From: Gymnothorax reevesii
Lineage: Eukaryota > Chordata > Actinopteri > Anguilliformes > Muraenidae
Length of the DNA stretch: 64,000 nt
NCBI GenBank assembly: GCA_029721435.1
Contig: CM056576.1
Coordinates: forward strand, 63,197,876-63,261,875
Reading direction: 5' to 3'
How positions within the stretch are numbered: position 1 is the first letter of the stretch; the number at the start of each line of letters is the position of its first letter. This document shows positions 11,660 to 24,064 of the stretch, one piece after another. The translations under genes and the position numbers were made by a program. The notes beneath the pieces were generated by a model. That model saw nothing but the letters and a program-made list of their open reading frames with translations, searched no databases and was not told the origin of the DNA.

Positions 11660-14353
11660 AGGGCCCGAGCACCGACCGGTGCCAGGGCCCGGAACGGGTC
11701 CTGGCACCGAAGGTGCGAGGAACCTATTGTTTTTGATGGGATTTTTATTCTTCTTCTTCTTCTTCTTCTTCTTCTTCTTCTTCTTCTTCTTTTTATTCTG
11801 CTGCGAGAACGCATTTTTGAGGGCTTTGCCATTCACGAAAACTCACAAAAATTTGCCCACACATCAGTCGTGGTGAAAATTGCAAAGTATTATAATTTTT
11901 GTGCTTAGATATGCCCCGGCGGCTCTATAGCGCCACCAAACACGCGTCCATTTTGGAACGCACTTGCTCGAATTCTCACGAAATTTGATAGGGTCATAGT
12001 AGTCATCATAAATTTTTTTGTAAATTTTTTTGAAATTTTTTTGCGGCACAGGAAGTGAGCTATGAGCCATTTCCTGCGTTTTTTCAGATTTTACGAACAC
12101 ATTTTTGAGGGCCTTATCATACTTGAAATTTCACCAAACTTGGTTGATAGACTAGAAATATTAAGTTCTTTAATTCGATATCTCATTTGGCACTAAGTTT
12201 GACATGGTAGCTCTATAGCGCCCCCTAATACATAATTGCATTTTTGAGGGCCTCAGCATGCACGAAAACTCACGTTACTTTGCACATCTATTAAGCTGGT
12301 CATATTGTTTACTAAAATATAGGGTTTACTGATGAGCGTGGCAAAATTGCATTACAGCGCCACCTAGAAAATTTCAATGAAGCAGCCCTCGCAGCATGTT
12401 TAACCTACATGTACAAAATTCGGTGGACATGTGTACTATGCCAAGACCTAAAAAAAAGTCTCTTGGTGCCATGACCTAGACTCAACAGAAAGTCCGCCAT
12501 TTTTAATTGAATTTGCAAATTTTTAAAATTTTTTGCCATTCACAGGCGTCGTACTTTAACGAACTCCTCCTAGAGATGTTACTCGATCAACTTAAAATTT
12601 CGCATATGGGATCTAAAGACCTTTTCGATGTTAAATTGCGAAGCTTTTTTGGATTCATTGAACTTTGTATCCGTGGCGTCGCGGCAAATTTCAATGTTCC
12701 GCCATGAAACAGGAAGTTGGTTTTCCGCGCACATGCTTTGTGAGATTTGCGCAAAACTTTACAGGCTTCATAAAAGTCTACTTTCAAGTAGAACTATATG
12801 TTGATATTAGATTGGGTGTGGTCAGGTGGCTCCACAGCGCCCTCTTGACACAACCATGTTGAGATAAAAGTGCTTGAATGTTCATGAAATTTGGTTTGAT
12901 CATTGCATTTGTCATGTCAGGTTATGGTAATTTTTTTGGAATTTTTTGGCCAAACAGGAAGTGAGCTATGAGCCATTTCCTGCGTTTTTCCAAATTTTAT
13001 TAACACATATTTGGAAGCCTAATAATACTCGAAATCTTGCAAAAAGTTGCACAAATTATAATTGTCTTATTATCTTCAATCTTCTACATCAATTTGCACT
13101 AAATTTGGCACCATGGCTCTATAGCGCCCCCAATCAGATTTTAAAAAGAATTGCTCTTTTGAGGGTCTCAGCATGTTCAAAAACTCACAAAATTTTGTAA
13201 ATGTATAAAAATCATCATTCCTATTACTCTGATTAAAAGCTTATATATAGGCTTGGCAAAATTGTCATAATAGCGCCCCCTGGATAATTTCAAATAAGCA
13301 GCCCTCGCGGCCCGGTAAACCCACATGTATGAAATTCGGTAGACATGTGGAATATGCCGAGACCTACAAAAAAGTCTCTTGGTGCCATGACCTAGACTCA
13401 ACAGGAAGGCTGCCATTTTTAATTGAAATTGCAACTTTTTTTTTTTTTTTTTGCCATTCACAGGTGTCGTACTTTAACGAACTCCTCCTAGAGATTTTAT
13501 CTGATCAACTTAAAATTTGGCATATAATATCTAAAAACCTTGCTGACGTTAAATTGCGAAGCTTTTTTGATTTCATCGAACGATGCATCCGTGGCGTCAC
13601 GGCGAATTTTGATGTCCTGCCATGAAACAGGAAGTTGCTTTCAATTCCACATACTTTGTGGAATTTGCCTGAAACTTTCCAAGCTTGATAAAATTGTCCG
13701 CCCAAGTATAGATATATGCTTATTTTATATCGAGAGGTGCCAGGTGGCTCCACAGCGCCCTCTAGATATGGCCATGTTCAGATAAAAGTGCTTGAAAGTT
13801 AGTGAAATTTGGTATGATCATTGCATTAGTCATTCTTCGCAATTGTTAATTTTTTGAAATTTTTTTGCCAAACAGGAAGTGAGCTATGAGCTATTTCCTG
13901 CGTTTTTCCAAATTTTACGAACACACGTTTTAAGGCCTTAGAATGCTCCAAAACTTGCAAACCATCCAAAAATTAGAACTGTCTTATTCTCTTCAATACA
14001 TCCATCAATTGGCACTAAATGGGGCATAATGGCTCTATAGCGCCCCCAATAATATTTATAAAAGAATTGCTCTTTTGAAAGTCTAAACATGCTGGAAAAT
14101 TTACAAAAATCAAAACACTCATGGAGCCCCGTATTACAATTACTGTGTTGTAGATTTTGCGCACAGGCAAGTCAAAATGGTATCATAGCGCCCTCCAGAA
14201 AATTTTTGCACTCCCATCAGGAAACCACATTGTACGCGGTCCAGCTGTGTCCAATGGCTCTGAATGGACACCTGCAGCCATCTAGATCTTGCTGCCACCC
14301 CAATGTGCACAGGGGGGGCGAGGGCCCTTTCAACGCTGCTTGCAGCTTTAATT
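11660..14353 (+). repeat. Array unit 3 (2.69 kb)
   Basis: Standard unit with a long GC-rich head, (TTC)n at 11748-11791 and module junctions near 12546 and 13464. The last module carries a pure T-run before its junction (about 13436-13452). One CTCF-like 13-mer occurs at 13271-13283. Its final module is of the same subtype as the final modules of units 1, 8, 9 and 10. Confidence 0.9.
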
Positions 14354-17300
14354 AGGGCCCGAGCACCGACCGGTGCCAGGGCCCGGAACGGGTCCTGGCA
14401 CCGAAGGTGCGAGGAACCTATTGTTTTTGATGGGATTTTTATTATTATTCTTCTTCTTCTTCTTCTTCTTCTTCTTCTACTTTTTATTCTGCTGCGAGAA
14501 CGCATTTTTGAGGGCTTTGCCATGCACGAAAACTCACAAAAATTTGCCCACGCGTCAGTCGTGGTGAAAATTGCAAAGTATTATTATTTTTGTGCTTGGA
14601 CATGCCCCGGTGGCTCTATAGCGCCACCAAACACGCGGCCATTTTGGAACGCACTTGCTCGGATTCTCACGAAATTTTATAGAGTCATAGTAGTCATCAG
14701 AAATTTTTTTGTAAATTTTTTTGAAATTTTTTTGCCCCACAGGAAGTGAGCTATGATCCATTTCCTGCGTTTTTTTAGATTTTACGAGCACATTTTTGAG
14801 GGTTTTATTATACTCGAAAACTCACTAGACTTGGCTCATAGACTAGAAATATTACGTTCTTTGATTCGATAACTCATTTGGCACTGAGTGTGATATGGTA
14901 GCTCTATAGCGCCCCCTAATACATAATTGCATTTTTGAGGGCCTCAGCATGCTTGAAAACTCACAAAACTTTGCAAACATATTAAGCAGGTCTTACTTTT
15001 AACTAGGATAAAGGGTTTACAGATGGATGTGGCAAAATTGCATTACAGCACCACCTAGAAAATTTCAATGAAGCAGCCCTCGCAGCTTGTTTGACCTACA
15101 TGTACAAAATTCGGTGGACATGTGTACTATGCCAAGACCTAAAAAAAAGTCTCTAGGTGCCATGACCTAGACTCAACAGGAAGTCCGCCATTTTTAATTG
15201 AATTTGCAAATTTTTTAAATTTTTTGCCATTCACAGGCTTCGTACTTTAACGAACTCGATGTTAAATTGCGAAGCTTTTTTGGATTCATTGAACTTTGTA
15301 TCCGTGGCGTCGCGGCGAATTTCGATGTTCCGCCATGAAACAGGAAGTTGGTTTTACACGCCCATGCTTTGTGAAATTTGCGCGAAACTTTACAGGCTTT
15401 ATAGGAGTCCACTTCCAAGAAGACCTATATGTTGATATTAGATTGGGTGTGGTCAGGTGGCTCCACAGCGCCCTCTTGAAACGGCCATGTTGAGATAAAA
15501 GTGCTTGAATGTTCATGAAATTTGGTGTGATCATTGCATTGTTCATGTCGAGTTATTTTAATTTTTTTGAAATTTTTTGGCCAAACAGGAAGTGAGCTAT
15601 GCGCCATTTCCTGCGTTTTTCCAAATTTTATAAACACATGTTTGGATGCTTAAGAATACTCGAAATCTTGCAAAAAGTTGCACAAATTATAATTGTCTTA
15701 TTATCTTCAATTTTATATATCAATTTACACTAAATTTGGCACAATGGCTCTATAGCGCCCCCAATCAGATTTTTAAAATAATTGCCATTTTGAGGGTCTC
15801 AGCATGTTCTAAAACTTACAAAATTTTGTAAATGTATAAAGACCATCATTCGTATTACTCTGACAAAAAACTTATATATATACATGGCAAAAATGTCACT
15901 ATAGCGCCCCCTGGAAAATTTTAAATAAGCAGCCCTCGCAGCCTGGTAAACCTACATGTATGAAATTCGGTAGACATGTGGAATATGCCGAGACCTACAA
16001 AAAATTATCTTGGTGCCATGACCTACACTCAACAGGAAGTCCACCATTTTTAATTGAAATTGCAACTTTTTTGGATTGTTGGCCATTCACAGGTGTCATA
16101 CTTTAACGAACTCCTCCTAGAGATTTTATCTGATCAACTTAAAATTTGGCATATGACATTGAAAGACGTCGTTGATGTTAAATTGCGAAGCTTTTTTGGA
16201 TTCATTGAACTTTGTATCCGTGGCGTCGCGGCGAATTTCGATGTTCCGCCATGAAAATGGAAGTTGCTTTTATGAGCATATGCTTTGGGAGATTTACGTG
16301 AAACTTTACAGGCTTAATGATAGTCTCATTCCAAATATACCTATATGTTGAGATTGGAGTGGGTGTGGTCAGGTGGCTCTACAGCGCCCTCTTGACACGG
16401 CCATGTTGATATAAAAATGCTTAAATGTTCATGAAATTTTGGTCTGATCATTGCATTTGTTTTTCTGGGCTGTGCTGATTTTTTTGAAATTTTTCGGCCA
16501 AACAGGAAGTGAGCTATGAGTCATTTCCTGCGTTATTCCAAATTTTATGAACACACATTTGCAGGCCTTAGCATACTCGAAAACTTGCGAAACTTAGCTA
16601 AAATTTTATTTGTCACATTGTCTTCAATTTGAAACAAAAATTGGCAGTAAATGAGGCATCATGGCTCTAAAGCGCCCCCAATACGATTTTTAAAAGAATT
16701 ACCCTTTTGAGGGTTTCAGCATGCTCAAAAACTCACAAAATTTTGTACAATTTTAAAGACCATCATTCCTATTACACTGATAAAAAATTTACAAATAGTC
16801 GTGGCAAAAATGGCATTATAGCGCCCCCTGGAAAATTTTAAATAAGCAGCCCTCGCAGCCCGGTTAAACCACATGTATGAAATTCGGTAGACATGTGGAA
16901 TATGCCGAGACCTACAAAAAAGTCTCTTGGTGCCATGACCCAGACTCAACAGGAAGGCTGCCATTTTTAATTGAAATTGCAACTTTTTTTTATTTTTTTT
17001 GCCATTCACAGGTGTCGTACTTTAACGAACTCCTCCTAGAGATTTTATTCGATCAACTTAAAATTTGGCACAGGCCATCTAAAGACCTTCTCCATGTTAA
17101 ATTGCGAAGCTTTTTTGGATTCATCGAAAATTGTGTCCGTGGCGTTGCGGCGAATTTCGATGTTCCGCCATGAAAATGGAAGTTGCTTTTATGAGCACAT
17201 GCATTGTGAGATTTGCGTGAAACTTTACAGGCTTAATAGTAGTCTACTTCCAAATATAAATATATGTTGATATTGGATTGGGTGTGGTCAAGTGGCTCCA

Positions 17301-18818
17301 CAGTGCCCTCTTGACCCGGCCTTGTTGATATAAAAGTGCTTGAATGTTCATGAAATTTGGTTTGATCATTGCATTGGTATTTTTGGGCCATACTTATTTT
17401 TTTGAAATTTTTCGGCCAAACAGGAAGTGCGCTATGAGCCATTTCCTGCGTTATTCCAAATTTTACGAACACACATTTGAAGGCCTTAGCATACTTGAAA
17501 ACTTGCAAAACTTTGCAAAAATGATACTTGTCCGAATGTCTTCGATTTGAGACAATAATTGGCAGTAAATGAGGCATTATGGCTCTAAAGCGCCCCAATC
17601 AAATTTTTAAAATAATTGCCTTTTTGAGGGTCTCAGCATGCTCAAAAACTCCCAAAATTTTGTACATTTCTGAAGACCATCCTTCCAGTTACACTGATAA
17701 AAAAATTACATATAGGCGTGGCAAAAATGCATTATAGCGCCCCCTGGAAAATTTCAAAAAAGCAGCCCTCGCACCGTGGTTGACCTGCATGTATGAACTT
17801 CGGTGGACATGTGAAATATCCTAAGACCTAAAAAAAAGTCTCTTGGTGCCATGACCTAGACCCAACAGGAAGTCCGCCATTTTTAATTGAAATTGCAACT
17901 TTTTTAGATTTTTCGCCATTCACAGGTGTCGTACTTTAACGAACTCCTACGAGAGATTTTATCCGATCAACTTAATATTTGGCAAATAATTTCTAAAGAC
18001 ATTGCTGATGTTAAATTGTGAAGCTATTTTGATTTCATCGAACGATGTAACCGTGGCGTCGCGGCGAATTTTGATGTCCCGCCATGAAACAGGAAGTTGC
18101 TTTTACTCCCACATACTTTGTGGGATTTGCCTGAAACTTCCTTTGCTTGATAAAATTGTCCTCCGAAGTATAAACAAATGCTAATATTGGATCAGGAGGT
18201 CCTAGGTGGCTCCAGAGCGCCCTCTAGATATGGTCATGTTAAGATAAAAGTGTTTGAATGTTCATGAAATTTGGTGTGATCATTGCATTCGTCATTCCGG
18301 GTAATGCTTAATTTTTTGAAATTTTTTGGTCAAACAGGAAGTGAGCTATGAGCTATTTCCTGCGTTCTTCCAAGTTTTTTTGAACACACGTTTTAAGGCC
18401 TGAGAATGCGTCAAAACTTGCAAAACCTAGCACAAATTATGAATGTCTTATTTTCTTTAATATCATCCATCAATTGGCACTAAATGAGGCAAAATGGCTC
18501 TATAGCGCCCCCAATCAAATTTATAGAAGAATTGCTCTTTTGAAGGTCTAAACATGCTGGAAAATTTACAAAAATCATCACACTCATGGAGCTCGGTATT
18601 GCGATTACTATGTTGTAGATTTTGCGCACACACATGTCAAAATGATATCATAGCGCCCTCCAGAAAATTTTTGCACTCCCCTCAGGAAAACACATTGTCC
18701 GCGGTCCAACAGCGTCCAACGGCTGTGAATGGACACTTGCACCCATCAGGATCTTGCTGCCTCCCCAACGTGCACGAGGGGGGCGGGGGCCCTTTCAACG
18801 CTGCTTGCAGCTTTAATT
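14354..18818 (+). repeat. Array unit 4 (4.47 kb, longest)
   Basis: It has a long head and (TTC)n at 14448-14477. Four module junctions lie near 15238, 16093, 17009 and 17928, so it has two modules more than the basic unit. A deletion of about 60 bp follows the first junction (AACGAACTCGATG at about 15249). CTCF-like 13-mers occur at 15902-15914, 16819-16831 and 17735-17747, spaced by about 917 bp, which directly shows the module period. Confidence 0.9.
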
Positions 18819-21474
18819 AGGGCCCGAGCAACGACCGGTGCGAGGAACCTATTGTTTTTGATGGGATTTTTATTATTCTTCTTCTTCTTCTTCTTCTTCT
18901 TCTTCTTCTTCTTCTTCTTCTTTTTATTCTGCTGCGAGAACGCATTTTTGAGGGCTTTGCCATGCACGAAAACTCACAAAAATTTGCCCACACATCAGTC
19001 GTGGTGAAAATTGCAAAGTATTACTTTTTTTGTGCTTAGACATGCCCCGGCGGCTCTATAGCGCCACCAAACACGAGGCCATTTTGGAACGCATTTGCTC
19101 GGATTCTCACGAAATTTTATAGAGTCATAGTAGTCATCATAAATTTTTTTGTAAATTTTTTTGAAATTTTTTTGCCTCACAGGAAGTGAGCTATGAGCCA
19201 TTTCCTGCGTTTTTTCAGATTTTACGAACACATTTTTGAGAGCTTTATCATACTCGAAAACTCACCAAACTTGGCTCATAGACTACAAATATTACGTTCT
19301 TTGATTCGATATCTCATTTGGCACTGGTTGTGAAATGGTAGCTCTATAGCGCCCCCTAATACATAATTGCATTTTTGAGGGCCTCAGCATGCTTGAAAAC
19401 TCACAAAACTTTGCAGACATATTAAGCTGGTCATACTCTTTACTAGGACTTAGGGTTTACAGATGGATGTGGCAAAATTGCATTACAGCGCCACCTAGAA
19501 AATTTCAATGAAGCAGCCCTCGCAGCGTGTTTGACCTACATGTACAAAATTCGGTGGACATGTGTACTATGCCAAGACCTACAAAAAAGTCTCTAGGTGC
19601 CATGACCTAGACTCAACAGGAAGTCCGCCATTTTTAATTGAATTTGCAAATTTTTTAAATTTTTTGCCATTCACAGGCTTCGTACTTTAACGAACTCCTC
19701 CTAGAGATTTTATCCGATCAACATAAAATTTTGAATTTAACATCTTAAGACCTTGCTGATGTTAAATTGTGAAGCTTTTTTGGATTCATTGAACTATGTA
19801 TCCGTGGCGTCGCGGCGAATTTCGATGTTCCGCCATGAAACAGGAAGTTGGTTTTACACGCCCATGCTTTGTGAAATTTGCGCGAAACTTTACAGGCTTT
19901 ATAGGAGTCCACTTCCAAGTAGACCTATATGTTGATATTAGATTGGGTGTGGTCAGATGGCTTCACAGCGCCCTCTTGAAACGGCCTTGTTGAGATAAAA
20001 GTGCTTGAATGTTCATGAAATTTGGTGTGATCATTGCTTTGTTCATGTCGAGTCATATTAATTTTTTTCAAATTTTTTGGCCAAACAGGAAGTGAGCTAT
20101 GCGCCATTTCCTGCGTTTTTCCAAATTTTATAAACACATGTTTGGATGCTTAAGAATACTCGAAATCTTGCAAAAAGTTGCACAAATTATAATTGTCTTA
20201 TTATCTTCAATTTTATATGTCAATTCACACTAAATTTGGCACAATGGCTCTATAGCGCCCCCAATCATATTTTTAAAAGAATTGCCATTTTCAGGGTCTC
20301 AGCATGTTCTAAAACTCACAAAATTTTGTAAATGTATAAAGACCATCATTCGTATTACTCTGACAAAAAACTTATGTATAGACATGGCAAAAATGTCACT
20401 ATAGCGCCCCCTGGAAAATTTTAAATAAGCAGGCCTCGGAGCCTGGTAAACCTACATGTATGAAATTCGGTAGACGTGGAATATGCTGAGTCCTACAAAA
20501 AAGACACTTGGTGCCATGACCTAGACTCAACAGGAAGTCTGCCATTTTTAATTGAAATTGCAACTCTTTTGGATTTTTCGCCATTCACAGGTGTCGTACT
20601 TTAACAAACTCCTCCTAGAGATTTCATCCGAACAACTTGAAATTTGGCTAATAGTATCCAAAGACGTTGCCGATGTTAAATTGCGAAGCTTTTTTGGATT
20701 CATCGAATTTTGTTTCTATGGCGTTGCAGCAAATTTCGATGTCCCGCCATGAAACAGGAAGTTGGTTTTACTCCCACAGACTTCATGGGTTTTCCCTGAA
20801 ACTGTCCGAGCTTAATAAAATGGTCCTCCCAAGTATCAATATATGCTAATATTAGATCAAGTGTGGCCAGAAGGCTCCACAGCGCCCTCTAGATACGGCC
20901 ATGTTTAGATAAATGTGCTTGAATGTTCATGAAACTTGGTGTGATCATTGCATTAGTCTTTCCGGGTTATGGTTTATTATTTTGGCCAAACAGGTATGAG
21001 CTATTAGCTATTTCCTGCATTTTTCCAAATTTCATGAACATATGTTTGAAGGCCTTAGAATACTCCAAAGCTTGCAGAACCTTGCACAATTTATAATTGT
21101 CTTATTCTCTTCAATGTCATCCATCAATTGGCACTAAATGTGGCATAATGGCTCGATAGCGCCCCAATCAGATTTTTAAAAGAAATCTCTTTTGTGGGTC
21201 TAAACGTGCTGTAAAAATTACAAAAACCAACACGCTCAAGGAGCCTGGTGTTACAATTACTATGCTGGAGATTTAGCGCACGGGCATGTCAAAATGATAT
21301 CAAAGCACCCCTCCAGAAAATTTTTGCACTCTCCGCAGGAAACCACATTGTTCACAGTCTAGCAGTGTCCAATGGCTGTGAATGCACACCTGCACCCATC
21401 AAGATTTTGCTGCCTCCCCAACGTGCAAGAGGGGTGCGAGGGCCCTTTCAACGCTGCTTGCAGCTTTAATTCTT
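18819..21474 (+). repeat. Array unit 5 (2.66 kb, short head)
   Basis: The head is the short form (GAGCAACGACCGGTGC then GAGG), lacking the central hairpins. (TTC)n lies at 18876-18921. Module junctions lie near 19679 and 20592. One CTCF-like 13-mer occurs at 20402-20414. Around 20970-21000 the usual AACAGGAAGTGAGC block is altered and shortened. The unit ends directly against a TTC tract with no intervening head. Confidence 0.9.
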
Positions 21475-24064
21475 CTTCTTCTTCTTCTTCTTCTTCTTCT
21501 TCTTTTTATTCTGCTACGAGAACGCATTTTTGAGGGCTTTGCCATGCACGAAAACTCACAAAAATTTGCCGACACATCAGTCGTGGTGAAAATTGCAAAG
21601 TATTATTATTTTTGTGCTTGGACATGCCCCAGTGGCTCTATAGCGCCACCAAACACACGGCCATTTTGGAACGCACTTGCTCGGATTCTCACGAAATTCA
21701 ATAGGGTCATAGTAGTCATCATTAATTTTTTTGTCAATTTTTTTGAAATTTTTTTGCCTCACAGGAAGTGAGCTATGAGCCATTTCCTGCGTTTTTTCAG
21801 ATTTTACGAACACATTTTTGAGGGCCTTATCATTCTCGAAAACACACCTAACTTGGCTCATAGATTGAAAATATGATGTTCTTTGATTCAATATCTCATT
21901 TGGCACTCGGTGTGTTATGGTGGCTCTATAGCGCCCCCTAATACGTAATTGCATTTTTGAGGGCATCAGCATGCTCGAAAACTCACGAAACTTTGCAATC
22001 ATATTAAGCTGGTCATACTTTTTACTAGAAAGTGGGGTTTACGGATGAATATGGCAAAATTGCATTACAGCGCCACCTAGAAAATTTCAATGAAGCAGCC
22101 CTCGCAGTGTGTTTAACCTGCATGTACAAAATTCGGTGGACATGTGTACTATGCCAAGACCTAAAAAAAGTTTCTAGGTGCCATGACCTAGACTCAACAG
22201 GAAGTCCGCCATTTTTAATTGAATTTGCAATTTTTTTAAATTTTTTGCCATTCACAGGCGTCGTACTTTAACGAACTCCTCCTAGAGATTTTATCCGATC
22301 AACTTACAATTTCACATATGACTTTTTAAGACCTGGTCGATGTTAAATTGCGAAGCTTTTTTGGATTCATAGAATTTTGTATCCGTGGCGTCGCGGCGAA
22401 TTTCGATGTTCCGCCATGAAACAGGAAGTTGGTTTTACGCGCACTTGCTTTGTAAGATTTGCGCGAAACTTCACAGGCTTGATAAGAGTCTACTTCCAAG
22501 TATACCTATATGTTGATATTAGATTGGGTGTGGTCAGGTGGCTCCACAGCGCCCTCTTGACACGGCCATGTTGAGATAAAAGTGCTTGAATGTTCATGAA
22601 ATTTGGAGTGACAATTGCATGTGTTTTTTTGGGCTGTAATTATTTTTTTGAAATTTTTTAACCAAACAGGAAGTGAGCTATGAGCCATTTCCTGCGTTAT
22701 TCCAAATATTACGAACACAGGTTTGGAGGTATTACCATACTCAAAAACTTGCAAAACTTTGCAAAAATTTTATTTGTCTGATTGTCTTCAATTTGAGACA
22801 GAATTTGGCAGTAAATGTGACATAATGGCTCTATAGCGCCCCCAATCAGATTTTTAAAAGAATTGCCCTTTTGAGGGTCTCAGCATGCTCAAAAACTCAC
22901 AAAATTTTGTACAACTCTAAAGCCTATCATTCCTATTACAATTATAAAAATTTTTATATAGGCGTGGCAAAAATGGCATTATAGCGCCCCCTGGAAAATT
23001 TCAAATAAGCAGCCCTTGCATCGTGGTTGATCAGCATGTATGAACTTCTGTGAACAAGTGGAATATCCTGAGACCTAAAAAAAAGTCTCTTGGAGCCATG
23101 ACGTAGACCCAACAGGAAGTTTGCCATTTTTAATTGAAATTTCAACTTTTTTAGATTTTTCGCCATTCGCAGGTGTCGTACTTTAACAAACTCCTCCTAG
23201 AGACTTTATCCAATCAACTCAAAATTTGGCAAATAATATCTTAAGACCTTGCTGATGTTAAATTGCAAAGCTTTTCTGGATATATCGAACGATGTCTCCG
23301 TGGCATTGCGGCGAATTTCGGCGTCCCGCCATGAAACAGGAAGTTGGTATAACTCCTACATACTTTGTGGGATTAGTCTAAAACTTTCCAAACTTGATGA
23401 ACTTGTCTTCCCAAGTATAAATATATGCTAATATTAGATCGGAAGTGGCCATGTAGCTCCACAGCGCCCTCTAGATACTACCATGTTAAGATAAAAGTGC
23501 TTGAATGTTCATAAAATTTGGTGTCATCATTGCATTAGTCATTCCGGGCAATGCTTAATTTTTTGAAATTTTTTGGCCAAACAGGAAGTGCGCTATGAGC
23601 TATTTCCTGCGTTTTTCCAAATTTTACGAATACACGTATTAAAGCCTTAGAATGGTCCAAAACTTGCAAAAACGTGGCAAAAATTATCATTGTCTTATTG
23701 CCTTGAATTTGATACATCAACTGGGACTAAATGTGGCATAATGGCTCTATAGCGCCCCCAGTCAGATTCTTTAAACAATTGCTTTTTTGGGGCTCGAAGC
23801 GTGCTTAAAAATTTACGAAAATCAACACACACATGATGCCCGGTATTCCAATAACTATGTTGTAGATTTTGCGCACAGGCATAACAAAATGGTATCATAG
23901 CGCCATCCAGAAGATTTTTGCAATCCCATCAGGAAAACACATTGTACACAGGCTAGCAGTGTCCAATGGCTGTTAATGGACAACTGCACCCATCAAGGTC
24001 TTGCTGCCACCCCACTGTGCACGAGGGGTGCGAGGGCCCTTTCAACGCTGCTTGCAGCTTTAAT
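21475..24064 (+). repeat. Array unit 6 (2.59 kb, headless)
   Basis: There is no GC-rich head: the tail of unit 5 (TTTAAT) runs straight into (TTC)n at 21470-21503. Module junctions lie near 22259 and 23175. One CTCF-like 13-mer occurs at 22982-22994. It is almost identical to unit 2, except for a patch near 22160-22240 (one A fewer, TCTAGG, T-run altered) that instead matches the units 5 and 7 subtype, as expected from gene conversion. Confidence 0.9.
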
